A stretch of 64,000 nt of DNA from Eutreptiella sp. 'Long Island Sound 2002'. Taxonomy: Eukaryota; Euglenozoa; Euglenophyceae; Eutreptiales; Eutreptiaceae. Positions 1 to 8,158 of this stretch are shown here, piece by piece. The stretch's first letter is position 1, and every line of letters starts with the position of its first letter. Both the position numbers and the translations under genes were made by a program. The DNA lies in NCBI GenBank assembly GCA_964036045.1, contig OZ038379.1, positions 188,865,885 through 188,929,884 on the forward strand, given 5' to 3'. Below the pieces are notes generated by a model. That model saw only the letters and a program-made list of their open reading frames with translations, searched no databases and was not told where the DNA came from.

Positions 1-623
1 ATCCTGACCGTGGCGTGGTTTGGCACTCTGTCCAGAGTGTGTTTACACGCCTATTTACCTCGCTTGTTGTGTTTTTCTGCCCTCCAGGATATGTGCATCT
101 GTATGTAAAGTGTCATCAGCCCATCGCTGAGGGATGGACTGCTTTTCACCACGAATCGGGATACAGAGGCGCCCTGAGTCGCCGTTTACATGTTTTTACA
201 TATGGTCCAGCCTGGACCAATACCGCAGAACATATTCTACTGTTTGAGTGCCCGTGATACCGTGTTGCCCTATTCGCTGTGATGTGGAGATCCTGATGGC
301 GCCAGGCGGGAAGCCCAGTTGCCTGACTACACTCTCAGCGGTCCGCCACCGTCAGTCCCAGTGTGAGCCTACCGATTCGCAGACGCACTTGCATTCGGAT
401 GGCGGCCTCCGGTGCTCCTGACCTCGGTCAGTCTGCCTGGGAAACTGGTGGTTTGAGGAGTCGACGCCTCCGCCCACACTGCATGAGGACTCCCTCATGT
501 ATGGCCTTCGTGGCAGTAGGGCGAGGGAAAAGACGGCCTTGATGCCCGATCCCTTAAGGAGGAGCTCCCTTAAGATTTGGGGTTCTTAAGGAGTTCGACT
601 ATGGCACTCTGGACTCGCGTCGT

Positions 624-959
624 ATGGATATGGACATGGTGCGCCCGAGGAAGGACCCGTGGGGACTCTCCCCAGTCGGCGGGCCTTGGGAAGCTTGGGG
701 TAGCCTGATGGATCTTTGTGGTCGCTCTCGACCTGTGGGACCACCTCGGTCGTCGTGTGTCGCCTATGTTGGCCGTGTATGCCACTGCCACTGTGGTGGT
801 GACCGTAGCAGCCGGCACCCGGTGCGCCTGGTATGGGTTAACGGGTCCTTTGGATGCCGAACAATCGCCGCCAGGACCCGGGACTTGATACTTGATACTA
901 TACATGAGCTACGAGCTTTTACAGCATCATACCTATCTTACTGTGAGGTTTGGGCCTGA
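624..959 (+). CDS. Small conserved frame in C1 3' UTR, function unknown (111 codons)
   Basis: An ATG-started frame of 111 codons begins MDMDMVRPRKDPWG. The same frame is at 37719-38048 in C2 and reads identically for about 90 residues. I count one synonymous change and one E/V change over the shared core, while sequence on the left is far more diverged. I recognise no domain; it is rich in R, G, C and H. The position between pol and the 3' LTR is where accessory or env genes sit in other elements. An antisense frame (570-905) is also open, so the coding strand is uncertain and the conservation may instead reflect an RNA or DNA element. Confidence 0.25.
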   Translation: MDMDMVRPRKDPWGLSPVGGPWEAWGSLMDLCGRSRPVGPPRSSCVAYVGRVCHCHCGGDRSSRHPVRLVWVNGSFGCRTIAARTRDLILDTIHELRAFTASYLSYCEVWA

Positions 960-967
960 AGGGAGGA
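958..967 (+). promoter_or_regulatory. Polypurine tract of C1
   Basis: GAAGGGAGGA lies immediately before the TGTGACACC start of the LTR, as expected for the plus-strand primer of reverse transcription. C2 has GAAGTGAGGG at the same place (38070-38079). Confidence 0.6.
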
Positions 968-1462
968 TGTGACACCCCCCCCCCCCTTCAGGGGATGGTC
1001 CTGGGTACCCGCTGCCATGCTTGGGTGTTATCGAGCCCCCCCAGGGTTTGCTCTAAGGAGGGGGGTGAAGCGGTACCCAGAACCCCATGGCTAGGTTACG
1101 GCATACAACCGGTCTCCGGTCCACTAACCCCATGTATGGAAGGGAAGACGCTCCGTTCCGTGCCGTAAAGCCCCGCATCGGCAACCGATGCACCGCCAGC
1201 GGAGATTTGTATATCAGAATATCAGGAATCAACAGGGTTTTATTTTCATATTGTTTCCGTCAATTTTTACGCTTCCGTTCTGATATTCACTGTTTTGACT
1301 GCTGGCGGTTGGATCGCGACTTTACCGTAACCGCCAGTTTAACTGTTTATAATGGAAATTTTAACGCAATCCGTCACGAAGGCTCCAAAGCCTTCAGGAA
1401 CTGCATGGACGCTTCCGCAATTTTCACATCTTACACTCGCAACCTTAATCCGAATTTTTCAG

Positions 1463-1494
1463 GATGTCGAAATCGGATTTTCGACTTCGACATC
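1463..1494. repeat. Conserved palindrome in C/B LTRs
   Basis: GATGTCGAA and TTCGACATC form perfect 9-bp arms around a 14-base centre. An alternative hairpin GTCGAAA/TTTCGAC overlaps it. The same palindrome is at 21122-21153 and 31973-32004 in B, and with one arm change at 38643-38674 in C2. Surrounding LTR sequence is more diverged. Confidence 0.6.
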
Positions 1495-1855
1495 CCCGCA
1501 CTTGATTTGACCTCTTTCGAGTGGACCTACGTGCTTCCCTATGCACGAATCAACTTTCCTTTTATTTTGCCCTCCATTTGACTCAGAGATATGGGCAAAA
1601 CAAAGTTGATTCGTGAGGCCACTTGTAAGGGTCATATCTCGTGCCGCTTGCGAGGAATGACAATAAGGAAACGTGGGATGTATTCACAATACTCCCGACG
1701 TAATTTAGGAAGCTTTATATGCCTTGCGTTTCCACACGTGCGCGCTAGTGTAATGGATCATGGTCAAGAGGGTAGAGTTTGTGTTATAACTCTTTGGCCA
1801 TGACATTGCGTGCGTTAAGATAACTTTCGAGTGTAGCGCGCAAGTGTTGGTGTTG

Positions 1856-1882
1856 CATAGGAACTCTCCTTGAGTTCCTATG
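1856..1882. repeat. Perfect 11-bp hairpin in C LTR
   Basis: CATAGGAACTC and GAGTTCCTATG pair perfectly around the loop TCCTT. In C2 the same hairpin lies directly beside the insertion site of element E (TSD at 39062-39066). Confidence 0.6.
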
Positions 1883-2374
1883 AGCGATTGACACAAAGTT
1901 ATGCCCTTGGAGGGGCATGACATATCGTGGGGGGAGCTACCTTTTTGGGCAATATGTGGTATGTGCCATGTGTTGTGTTGCGTGCCCATTTGGCGGGTCC
2001 ATTGCTCCAAGCCGAACCCGCCAATGGACCCCATATTGTGTAAGCCCCTTCTCCATACTCCCTACGATCAATTGCAAGCCTAACCTTCGTGAAGGGAAGC
2101 TTGTGTGGTGATCCCGAAGCGGTGCGTTGGGAGCAAGGTGTGTGTTTTGCAATTTTCCATATTTTTATGTGCCCACTTGGGAAGTAGCGCTCGTAACCTT
2201 TCAAGGCGCCCCAAGTGGAGCACATATGTGGGATCGAAGGTCATTGGTGTCAAGTCATTGTGTGTAGAAGGATTGGTTGGTTGCACGATCCAATCCGAAG
2301 ATATTATAACATAACTGTGCACCTTTCAATGTACTTTTGTGTGTCTTTGTGCCAATTTTGCCATTTTTGGCCCG

Positions 2375-2430
2375 TCATGATGTCAAGTGGCGACCGTGTA
2401 TCTCAACGTTGCGTTCAATTGACATCATGA
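2375..2430. repeat. 12-bp inverted repeat in C LTR
   Basis: TCATGATGTCAA (2375-2386) and TTGACATCATGA (2419-2430) are exact inverted copies. Another pair, AAGTATGT/ACATACTT, follows directly at about 2433-2458. Both are kept in C2 near 60925-61010. Confidence 0.55.
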
Positions 2431-4508
2431 CCCAAGTATGTTCTGAGGGTACATACTTCGGTGCCCAACATATCTTGGACCCGGCGAATAACTCCTCTTA
2501 GGCTTGGCATACCGTGGCCGCCATGTTGGCGATTTGGGACTATCCCAAATCATGGGCTCACTTGGCGACCCTGCCATTCCCAATACCGGAGGAGTTGGGC
2601 GACGCCCAAAAGATATGTTGGACACATATGACTTGATACCAATCCTATGGCACACTCCGGTCCGAGTCGGGCATGTGCCTCATTTGCCCCAACCATGAGT
2701 GTGCGCATTTTTGGCCATTTTGAGCAATTTTCCACTTTTGCTGCCCGCCGTGCACCATGTTCTAACCTTCGTGCACGCCGGACGCTTGGACCAATGGACC
2801 ATATATGACATGGGTGATATGGACATTGGTCCCCATGGTTCACACACCACGTGGGCGAAGCGGAGCAACCTTCGTTAAGGCGCTAGCCCAAAATGAGTGT
2901 GGGCAATTTTGCCATTTTGGCATTTGTGGACCCAATTGGGATCGTCACCACGCCAAGTGGCATGGAGATCTTTGAGAGCCAAGGGCATGGGAGTCTCCGT
3001 TGGACTCCCGGTGGATCGCGTATGGAATGGCGGATCCGATCTCCAAGCCGGCGTGGAGATATGCTATTGGTAGCACACCGAATTTTGGCTCATTTCAAGC
3101 AGCCAAAATGACCCATTTTGGGACCCCAATTCCCCCCTTCCGTGTGGTCAATTGGCGGCCCCATTTCTCTAAGCCCATAGGGAGCCCGGACCTAATTCCA
3201 GGTTGTACACTCAGATATAAGTCCTAGGTCCTGCCTCCTACCCTGTGAGCTATTGGCCTTACCTTGGCCGGGCGAGCCACGCGTGGGAATGACGCCAATT
3301 TTGGTGATTTTGGCATCATGACCCCACTTGACTCATCCGTGTTGCCCTGATGCTGGAACCTCAGAGGGAACCAGGTTGGGTGAGGGCTCCAGGGAGTTCG
3401 TACTCGAAGGGCATAGGGTCAGTTGCCTCGTCCCTACCTCTGGCGGGTCCGGACGAGGCGTCAATTTTGGGGATTTTTGAGTTAATTTCAGTTTGGGCTG
3501 AAACAGCCCATTTTCAGCTACCAACTCCTGGGTGATAATGGCGGGGCCATATCCCTGGCTCAGAGGGGAGTTGGGACCTGCCGTTAAGGGAGCATGGGGA
3601 GCCGAAGTCCGTTGGCCTTGGAGCTTCTTGGTTCCCAGGAACTCGCCTGTGGCTGGGCGGGACACCTCTCCCATTGGCAGGGTTTCAGGGTCCGGACTGA
3701 GCAGGCCATGGGTCGTGTTTGAGCCCCCGCCCCCATCAGCCACTGAGAGGGTCGGACCTGGGATTGGGATATGAGTTGGGACTGAGTGTCTATGGTCCTG
3801 TGATGCCCTTACCCCAGTCCAGTCTTAACCCCATGTGTACATATCCTGATATGTTGTTGTACATACTTTTGTTCCCTCTTTGCAGAGGGGCAAGGATTCT
3901 GAAACGCTTTGTCACATGACACGAGCGTATTGATGCCCTTGTGAGCGTAGTGCCTTGCCTGCCTGCTCACCTGTGCGTGTCACCGCAGCGTCCCGTGGCC
4001 GGCCCCCCACGGGAACGCGTCAGTAGAGTCATTGTGGTTAAGGTTCAGCCTCCCTTCCCTGCGTGCACATGATGCATTAAAGGGTAGGCCACGCGAATTG
4101 CGCACGGTAAACCTTATTTAGGTTACCCAGGGGCTCCTCGGTACGTTCTTTAAGAGAACCTGAGGAGTCTCTCAAAGCTTGCTTGCTTGACAGGGGTGCT
4201 GATCCGTCAGCGTGTTTGCGGACAGTGTATTATAGGTCACACTGAGAAGGGTATAATACCTGGAGTGTGGCTTGGTTCCTCCGCCGCAAACACCCCTTTA
4301 TTTGCCTCTGTTGTACAGGTGGGAGAGGTTAAGGGTGATTGGTGCACGCAGCAGCTGCCTTCGGCGGCTATCCATTTTTCTGCCCAAGCAAAACAGGGGC
4401 GCTGATCACAAATCAAATCACTGTGCCTCAGCCAGTACTGGCGAGGGCAGTTCGACTTCAACGACATCTGCGCTGTGCACGCAACGAGAGCACCCCTTCC
4501 CTCGAAGC

Positions 4509-4546
4509 CCTAGCAGGGGAAACGCGTTGTGGCGTCCCCTGTTAGG
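4509..4546. repeat. Inverted repeat in J 3' region
   Basis: CCTAGCAGGGGA (4509-4520) and TCCCCTGTTAGG (4535-4546) are inverted copies with one mismatch in 12, separated by 14 bases. Confidence 0.4.
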
Positions 4547-4716
4547 CCACAGCTGCTTAGGAGCGCTGTGTTCTCTTGTCTTCTTCACAAGAGGGCCATT
4601 AGGGCCTGAGTGATCTTCGACAGCAGCACCCAGTAGCGTGTGTAGGGGTTAGGGTCAGCAGGCCTGGCAGGAGGTGAGTGCAAGTGATGAGTGCTCACCC
4701 TGCCTTCGAAGGCCGG

Positions 4717-4721
4717 TGCTG
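4717..4721. repeat. Target-site duplication of G, left copy
   Basis: TGCTG immediately precedes the 5' LTR of G and is repeated at 15687-15691 directly after the 3' LTR. Five bases is the usual length for Ty3/gypsy integrases. Confidence 0.85.
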
Positions 4722-5254
4722 TGTAAGTGCGGCTAACCCCCATCTGCTCAGATTTTAGCAGATCTGCCCCAGATTGGCTACATTTTGTCCATTTTCACTG
4801 CTTCGGCGGAATCGCCGCTTCGCAGCTCAGTCTCAGGATCAGACCTATATATTTCTGATATGCCGGATCTGATTCCGCGGTCCATTCACCGTAAATCCGC
4901 CGCGTTTCGATCATTTACCTGGAATCGCCATTTGCCGCCGACGCGCGCTCGCGGGCCAGATCGGCCAAATATTTTTCATAATCGGATTTATATAAATCTT
5001 TTCAGACAGATATGGACACTCAGATGTACTTAGGATAATCCGCATCAATTTTCTTCATAGACTGGGATTTTCTGCCGGATAACAATCAGCATGGACCTTG
5101 CTTCTGTTGTTGCTGCTCTCGCCTCCGTTGGTGTCCGTGTATCCGGTTCTACCCCCAACAGCAGCGTTCAGGTCGACTCCTCGCGTGCCTGCCCCACTGG
5201 TCTTGCCGGCCCCGAGCCCTCCGGCACCATCAACGACCCAGGACAGCACTTTCA
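4722..5254 (+). repeat. 5' LTR of G (533 bp)
   Basis: The LTR runs from TGTAAGTGCGG to CACTTTCA, with TG...CA ends. It matches 15154-15686. A TATATAT box is at 4846-4852. The gag ATG (5091) lies inside it, about 164 bases before its end. Confidence 0.92.
4846..4852 (+). promoter_or_regulatory. TATA-like box in G LTR
   Basis: TATATAT lies 124 bases into the LTR and is conserved in E (39190-39196). Initiation about 30 bases downstream would leave a leader of roughly 215 bases before the gag ATG. The position is plausible, but no start site can be read from sequence. Confidence 0.45.
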
Positions 5255-8123
5255 TGGTAGCAGAGGCTACCTGAATGTTGTTCCTTTGGTGTCCCAACCA
5301 CAGCCCGCTCCCCAGTACGGCCCCGTAGACCCCGCCGCTTCTGGAGAAGTAACGATTACACTGCCTTGGTGCTGCGCGAACGAGGCCTTGAGAGGAATGC
5401 CTTGCGCGAGTCCAAGCTGCCCAACAAGGGCACAAATCAGCAGCTGTGGGGACCCAGATTACCACAATCCCAGTCGAAATTGGCCATCGAGCAGCTGGAA
5501 TCAGCCGGCCTACGACGATGGCAACGCTCCGGTAGACCTTACGGAGCTGGCAGGTACCAACATTCCTTACCAATGTCCAACATTTGAGACCACGGACGCC
5601 GATCTTGACGACATTGAGATGGGTGGTCCAGGTGAGGTACCTAGCTATAATCGACCAGCCTCTTGGGCACAATGGGGCGACCATTTGTCCCCAGAAGTGA
5701 CCCGTAACCTTGAGGCCCTTGAGGCCCTTTGTCTCTTAGCCACGTCTAAGCTGATCGGACAAGAAAGAATCGCCTCTGATTTTTTAATGGAATATTTTTT
5801 CCTCCTTCAGGACGAAATTAATACCAGGATGTGGTGGCGTTCTCAAGAAGATGACTCTTTTGCCATTTTTTTGCAGATCTGGAAGGCAAGTCCCTTTCCG
5901 AAGGACAAGACCAAGGCACCTGTTGCCGGGCCCTCCGCCCCTCATCCCCCTGTTTCCATCCGCGACGATCTAGCCGCCGCGGTTGAGGAAGGAATTTTAG
6001 AGGCGGCCAGGCAGGCAGGCCTGGAAATTAGGGCTGAAGGAGCTCCCCAAGTGGACTCCTGGCTGCGGACCACCGAGATCAGCGGTCCGACAGCCTGCTC
6101 AGGCCCTTCAGGACACGGTATGTACTGTCCTGCCGACTGCTCCTGCAGATTCCAGCGAGATGCTGAGCTCCAAACGCTCAAAGATCAAATGCACCTCATC
6201 ATTGAAACGCTGGGAATAAAAAATCTTTTTAAGACGCACATGCGGTCTGAGGGCGCATCATCGGTGGAACAAGCAACAGAACCGTCGGAGGAGGCGACAG
6301 AAATTTTTTCAATTGCTCCTTCGGTGGACTCCAAGACCACCGATGCAAGGATCAGCAGGACCAAGCTAAAGCAAAGGGTTAAAATCTCTCGTTCTGAGAG
6401 TAGGACGGCGAAGGCTAGGACTGAGGCTCAGAATGCCAACCGAACTGCCTCCCGTACTGCCCCTCCTGCTGCTGATTCCAATGCCTTAGCCCAGCTGTTG
6501 CTCGCCCAGACCCTCGCCGGAGCTGGTGTGGCGAATGATGCCGCCAAGGTGTCTGCCATTACGGCCGGTGTTGGGCTGGATTCGCTTCTTAATCCTACTT
6601 CATTGCGACTTCGTCAGGTTGCCAAGCAACCGAAGTATAATGGAAACCCCCGACGTTGGCCTCAGTTCCAACGGGAATTTAAATTGTGGGTTAAGACTCA
6701 AAAACTCCAAGATGATCAGTTCCTGATGGCCCTCTTGGACTGCCTTGAGGGAGCGCCGGCCAACACTTGGCTCAGGACCTGGAGTGATCGTGAGGATACA
6801 AGTTCCCCCCTTACCTTTGATGAGGTGTGGGAACAGTTGGAGGTACGTGGATCCCGGCTGCCAGAGGACCATTACCACCAAATGTTGAAGAATTTTCCTT
6901 CATTCTCGCGATTAATCTTGCACGAAGTGCAAGACAAAAGACAGCGCTTCTGGAATTTAGTGGAAGAAGCTGAACATTCAGGCGAAAAAATTTCTAGTGC
7001 CGAGCTGAAAAATCTGATTTTTGACAAGATCCCCTCAGAAACTGCCGCCACCCTTCGGAACAGACAGTCCCAAGAAAAGGTCAAGACCTGGTGGGCGGAG
7101 GTCGAAGGCTTCGATGCCTCGGCCAACAGGTTTACCGTCAGGGAGGCACTTCAAAAGTGCTCCCCCACGTCCTTCACCAAGGTGAAATTCACTGAGGAGA
7201 CGTGGAAAATCAAGTTTAACCAACACGAGGATCGGGACTTGTTTGTCCCAGTCCTCAACAGGGGAGTAAGCTTCCATGGCCATCGCCTGAAGGCCAAGAA
7301 CTGGGTGTTTTCGTTCACCCCGAAGGAACTCTGGGAAGAGGTTGAGCGGCTCGCCGACGCCGCCAATCAGAATTTCCATGAGGGTCTTGGGGGAAACAAG
7401 AATACCCAGCAAAACACCCAAAATGGGGCCCAAAAGGGCAACAAAAAGGTGAATGACACCCGGAATGTTCAGGATCACTGTAGCATCTGTCTTCTTTTAG
7501 GTTCTACGAACCGAGCTAAGACGCATTCTACTGGTAATCACCGATGGTCTCCTTACGATCACAAGGTGATTGGTGAAAATATCAGTAATCCGCAGAATTC
7601 AGACAGGAATGACAGACAGGTGCATGGTGGAAAGGCTGGAAAAGGGAATCCGACCCCCTCCGGTGGAAACAAAAATACTGGAGGCCCTGGCGGGTCCCAA
7701 GGCACAGGAAATCGGACTCCATCCGGCTCCGGTGGGCAGCCGAACGGCCAGAAAAATCCCAATAGGGACGCCGGAGGCGGAAATCGAAATCCAGGCCAAA
7801 CCCCTCAATCCGGTACAAACAAGGGAAATGCTCCAGGATTCCAGGGTAAAGGTAAGGGAAATCCTTCGGGAACCCCCTTCTCTGGTAAGGGCAGAGGGCG
7901 TGGCGACGGTGGAGGTCCATCATCCGGCGGCCGTGGCCGTGGACGTGGAAAGGGCAACCATCGTGTGGATCAGGTCTCAGGTGCAGATCAGGTGTCCGAT
8001 GCGGATCGAGATTACGCTGAAAATGCCTTGAATCCAGCAGATGATCCGCTCCAAGATGAGTGGGTCGACGAATCAGGGTGTGTTCACAATGTTAACGCAG
8101 TTACTGGAGGTCAGAACGCCTAG
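5091..8123 (+). CDS. gag: Gag of G (1010 aa), N-terminus encoded in the LTR
   Basis: This is the structural protein of the intracellular particle. The frame starts at ATG 5091 inside the 5' LTR, reads through the LTR end and the primer-binding site (giving GSRG at about residues 55-59), and continues to a TAG at 8121-8123. A retrotransposon-gag-like core is at about residues 510-640 (motifs WPQFQREF, GAPANTWL). A zinc-knuckle-like cluster (CSICLLLG...H...H) follows at about 795-820. The C-terminal ~200 residues are Gly/Asn/Gln-rich with RGRG repeats, probably binding nucleic acid. The frame has no internal stop. E keeps the same start and the N-terminal frame without indels, which supports translation from the LTR. 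Confidence 0.85.
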   Translation: MDLASVVAALASVGVRVSGSTPNSSVQVDSSRACPTGLAGPEPSGTINDPGQHFHGSRGYLNVVPLVSQPQPAPQYGPVDPAASGEVTITLPWCCANEALRGMPCASPSCPTRAQISSCGDPDYHNPSRNWPSSSWNQPAYDDGNAPVDLTELAGTNIPYQCPTFETTDADLDDIEMGGPGEVPSYNRPASWAQWGDHLSPEVTRNLEALEALCLLATSKLIGQERIASDFLMEYFFLLQDEINTRMWWRSQEDDSFAIFLQIWKASPFPKDKTKAPVAGPSAPHPPVSIRDDLAAAVEEGILEAARQAGLEIRAEGAPQVDSWLRTTEISGPTACSGPSGHGMYCPADCSCRFQRDAELQTLKDQMHLIIETLGIKNLFKTHMRSEGASSVEQATEPSEEATEIFSIAPSVDSKTTDARISRTKLKQRVKISRSESRTAKARTEAQNANRTASRTAPPAADSNALAQLLLAQTLAGAGVANDAAKVSAITAGVGLDSLLNPTSLRLRQVAKQPKYNGNPRRWPQFQREFKLWVKTQKLQDDQFLMALLDCLEGAPANTWLRTWSDREDTSSPLTFDEVWEQLEVRGSRLPEDHYHQMLKNFPSFSRLILHEVQDKRQRFWNLVEEAEHSGEKISSAELKNLIFDKIPSETAATLRNRQSQEKVKTWWAEVEGFDASANRFTVREALQKCSPTSFTKVKFTEETWKIKFNQHEDRDLFVPVLNRGVSFHGHRLKAKNWVFSFTPKELWEEVERLADAANQNFHEGLGGNKNTQQNTQNGAQKGNKKVNDTRNVQDHCSICLLLGSTNRAKTHSTGNHRWSPYDHKVIGENISNPQNSDRNDRQVHGGKAGKGNPTPSGGNKNTGGPGGSQGTGNRTPSGSGGQPNGQKNPNRDAGGGNRNPGQTPQSGTNKGNAPGFQGKGKGNPSGTPFSGKGRGRGDGGGPSSGGRGRGRGKGNHRVDQVSGADQVSDADRDYAENALNPADDPLQDEWVDESGCVHNVNAVTGGQNA
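5255..5266 (+). promoter_or_regulatory. Primer-binding site of G (initiator tRNA-Met)
   Basis: TGGTAGCAGAGG directly follows the LTR. It is complementary to the 3' end CCTCTGCTACCA found in many eukaryotic initiator tRNA-Met molecules. It is translated in the gag frame. Confidence 0.85.
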
Positions 8124-8158
8124 GGGAGCCACGAAAATCGCCCCTCCCCAGGCGATTT
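8121..8158 (+). promoter_or_regulatory. Gag-pol stop readthrough site with candidate pseudoknot (G)
   Basis: The gag TAG (8121-8123) is followed by an open stretch in the same frame that leads into protease, so one suppressed stop would give Gag-Pol. Arms AAATCGCC (8135-8142) and GGCGATTT (8151-8158) form a hairpin with an 8-base loop. In that loop, CTCCCC (8144-8149) can pair with GGGGAG (8123-8128) at the stop codon, giving a pseudoknot-like fold. The whole segment is identical in E (42468-42505). Murine leukaemia virus uses UAG readthrough with a downstream pseudoknot; use here is inferred. Confidence 0.65.

Larger units (their letters stand above)
1..967 (+). other. 3' untranslated region of C1
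   Basis: This region precedes the LTR and matches 37091-38079. The first ~300 bases differ considerably from C2, but 604-915 is almost identical. A pyrimidine tract ending in CAG at about 80-88 is kept in both copies and looks like a 3' splice site. No pol domain is present. The only long frames are the small conserved one annotated separately and its antisense. Confidence 0.6.
1..4027 (+). mobile_element. Element C1: 3' end of a Ty3/gypsy-like LTR element
   Basis: This stretch is collinear with 37091-39066 plus 60439-62580, which is the 3' UTR and 3' LTR of element C2. C1 therefore enters the window within its 3' UTR; its coding part must lie left of base 1. It ends at about 4027, where similarity to C2 stops and unrelated sequence (element J) begins. 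C1 and C2 share both the LTR and about 1 kb of UTR. Strand is taken from C2, whose pol reads plus. Confidence 0.8.
968..4027 (+). repeat. 3' LTR of C1 (~3.06 kb)
   Basis: The LTR starts TGTGACACC after a purine tract and ends where similarity with C2 stops. The matching C2 LTR is 38080-39066 plus 60439-62580. The part around 1190-1600 is homologous to the LTR of element B read on the minus strand, so C and B belong to related families with very long LTRs. It holds several strong hairpins and no convincing gene. An antisense frame near 3333-3743 is open in all three copies of this LTR segment. Confidence 0.7.
4028..4721 (-). other. J 3' noncoding sequence, distal part
   Basis: No gene is seen here. 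Removing G and one copy of its TSD makes this continuous with 15692 onward. It is therefore downstream of the J integrase and may include J's 3' LTR, whose ends I could not place. An imperfect inverted repeat is at 4509-4546. Confidence 0.45.

Noticed and set aside
968-1000. Poly(C) run as a functional motif
   Set aside because: It is a homopolymer at the LTR start, of unsure length and prone to sequencing error.
4023-4027. GTAGA as target-site duplication of the C elements
   Set aside because: The same five bases follow the LTR in both C1 and C2, so they are more likely the LTR end than two identical target sites. No left partner is visible.
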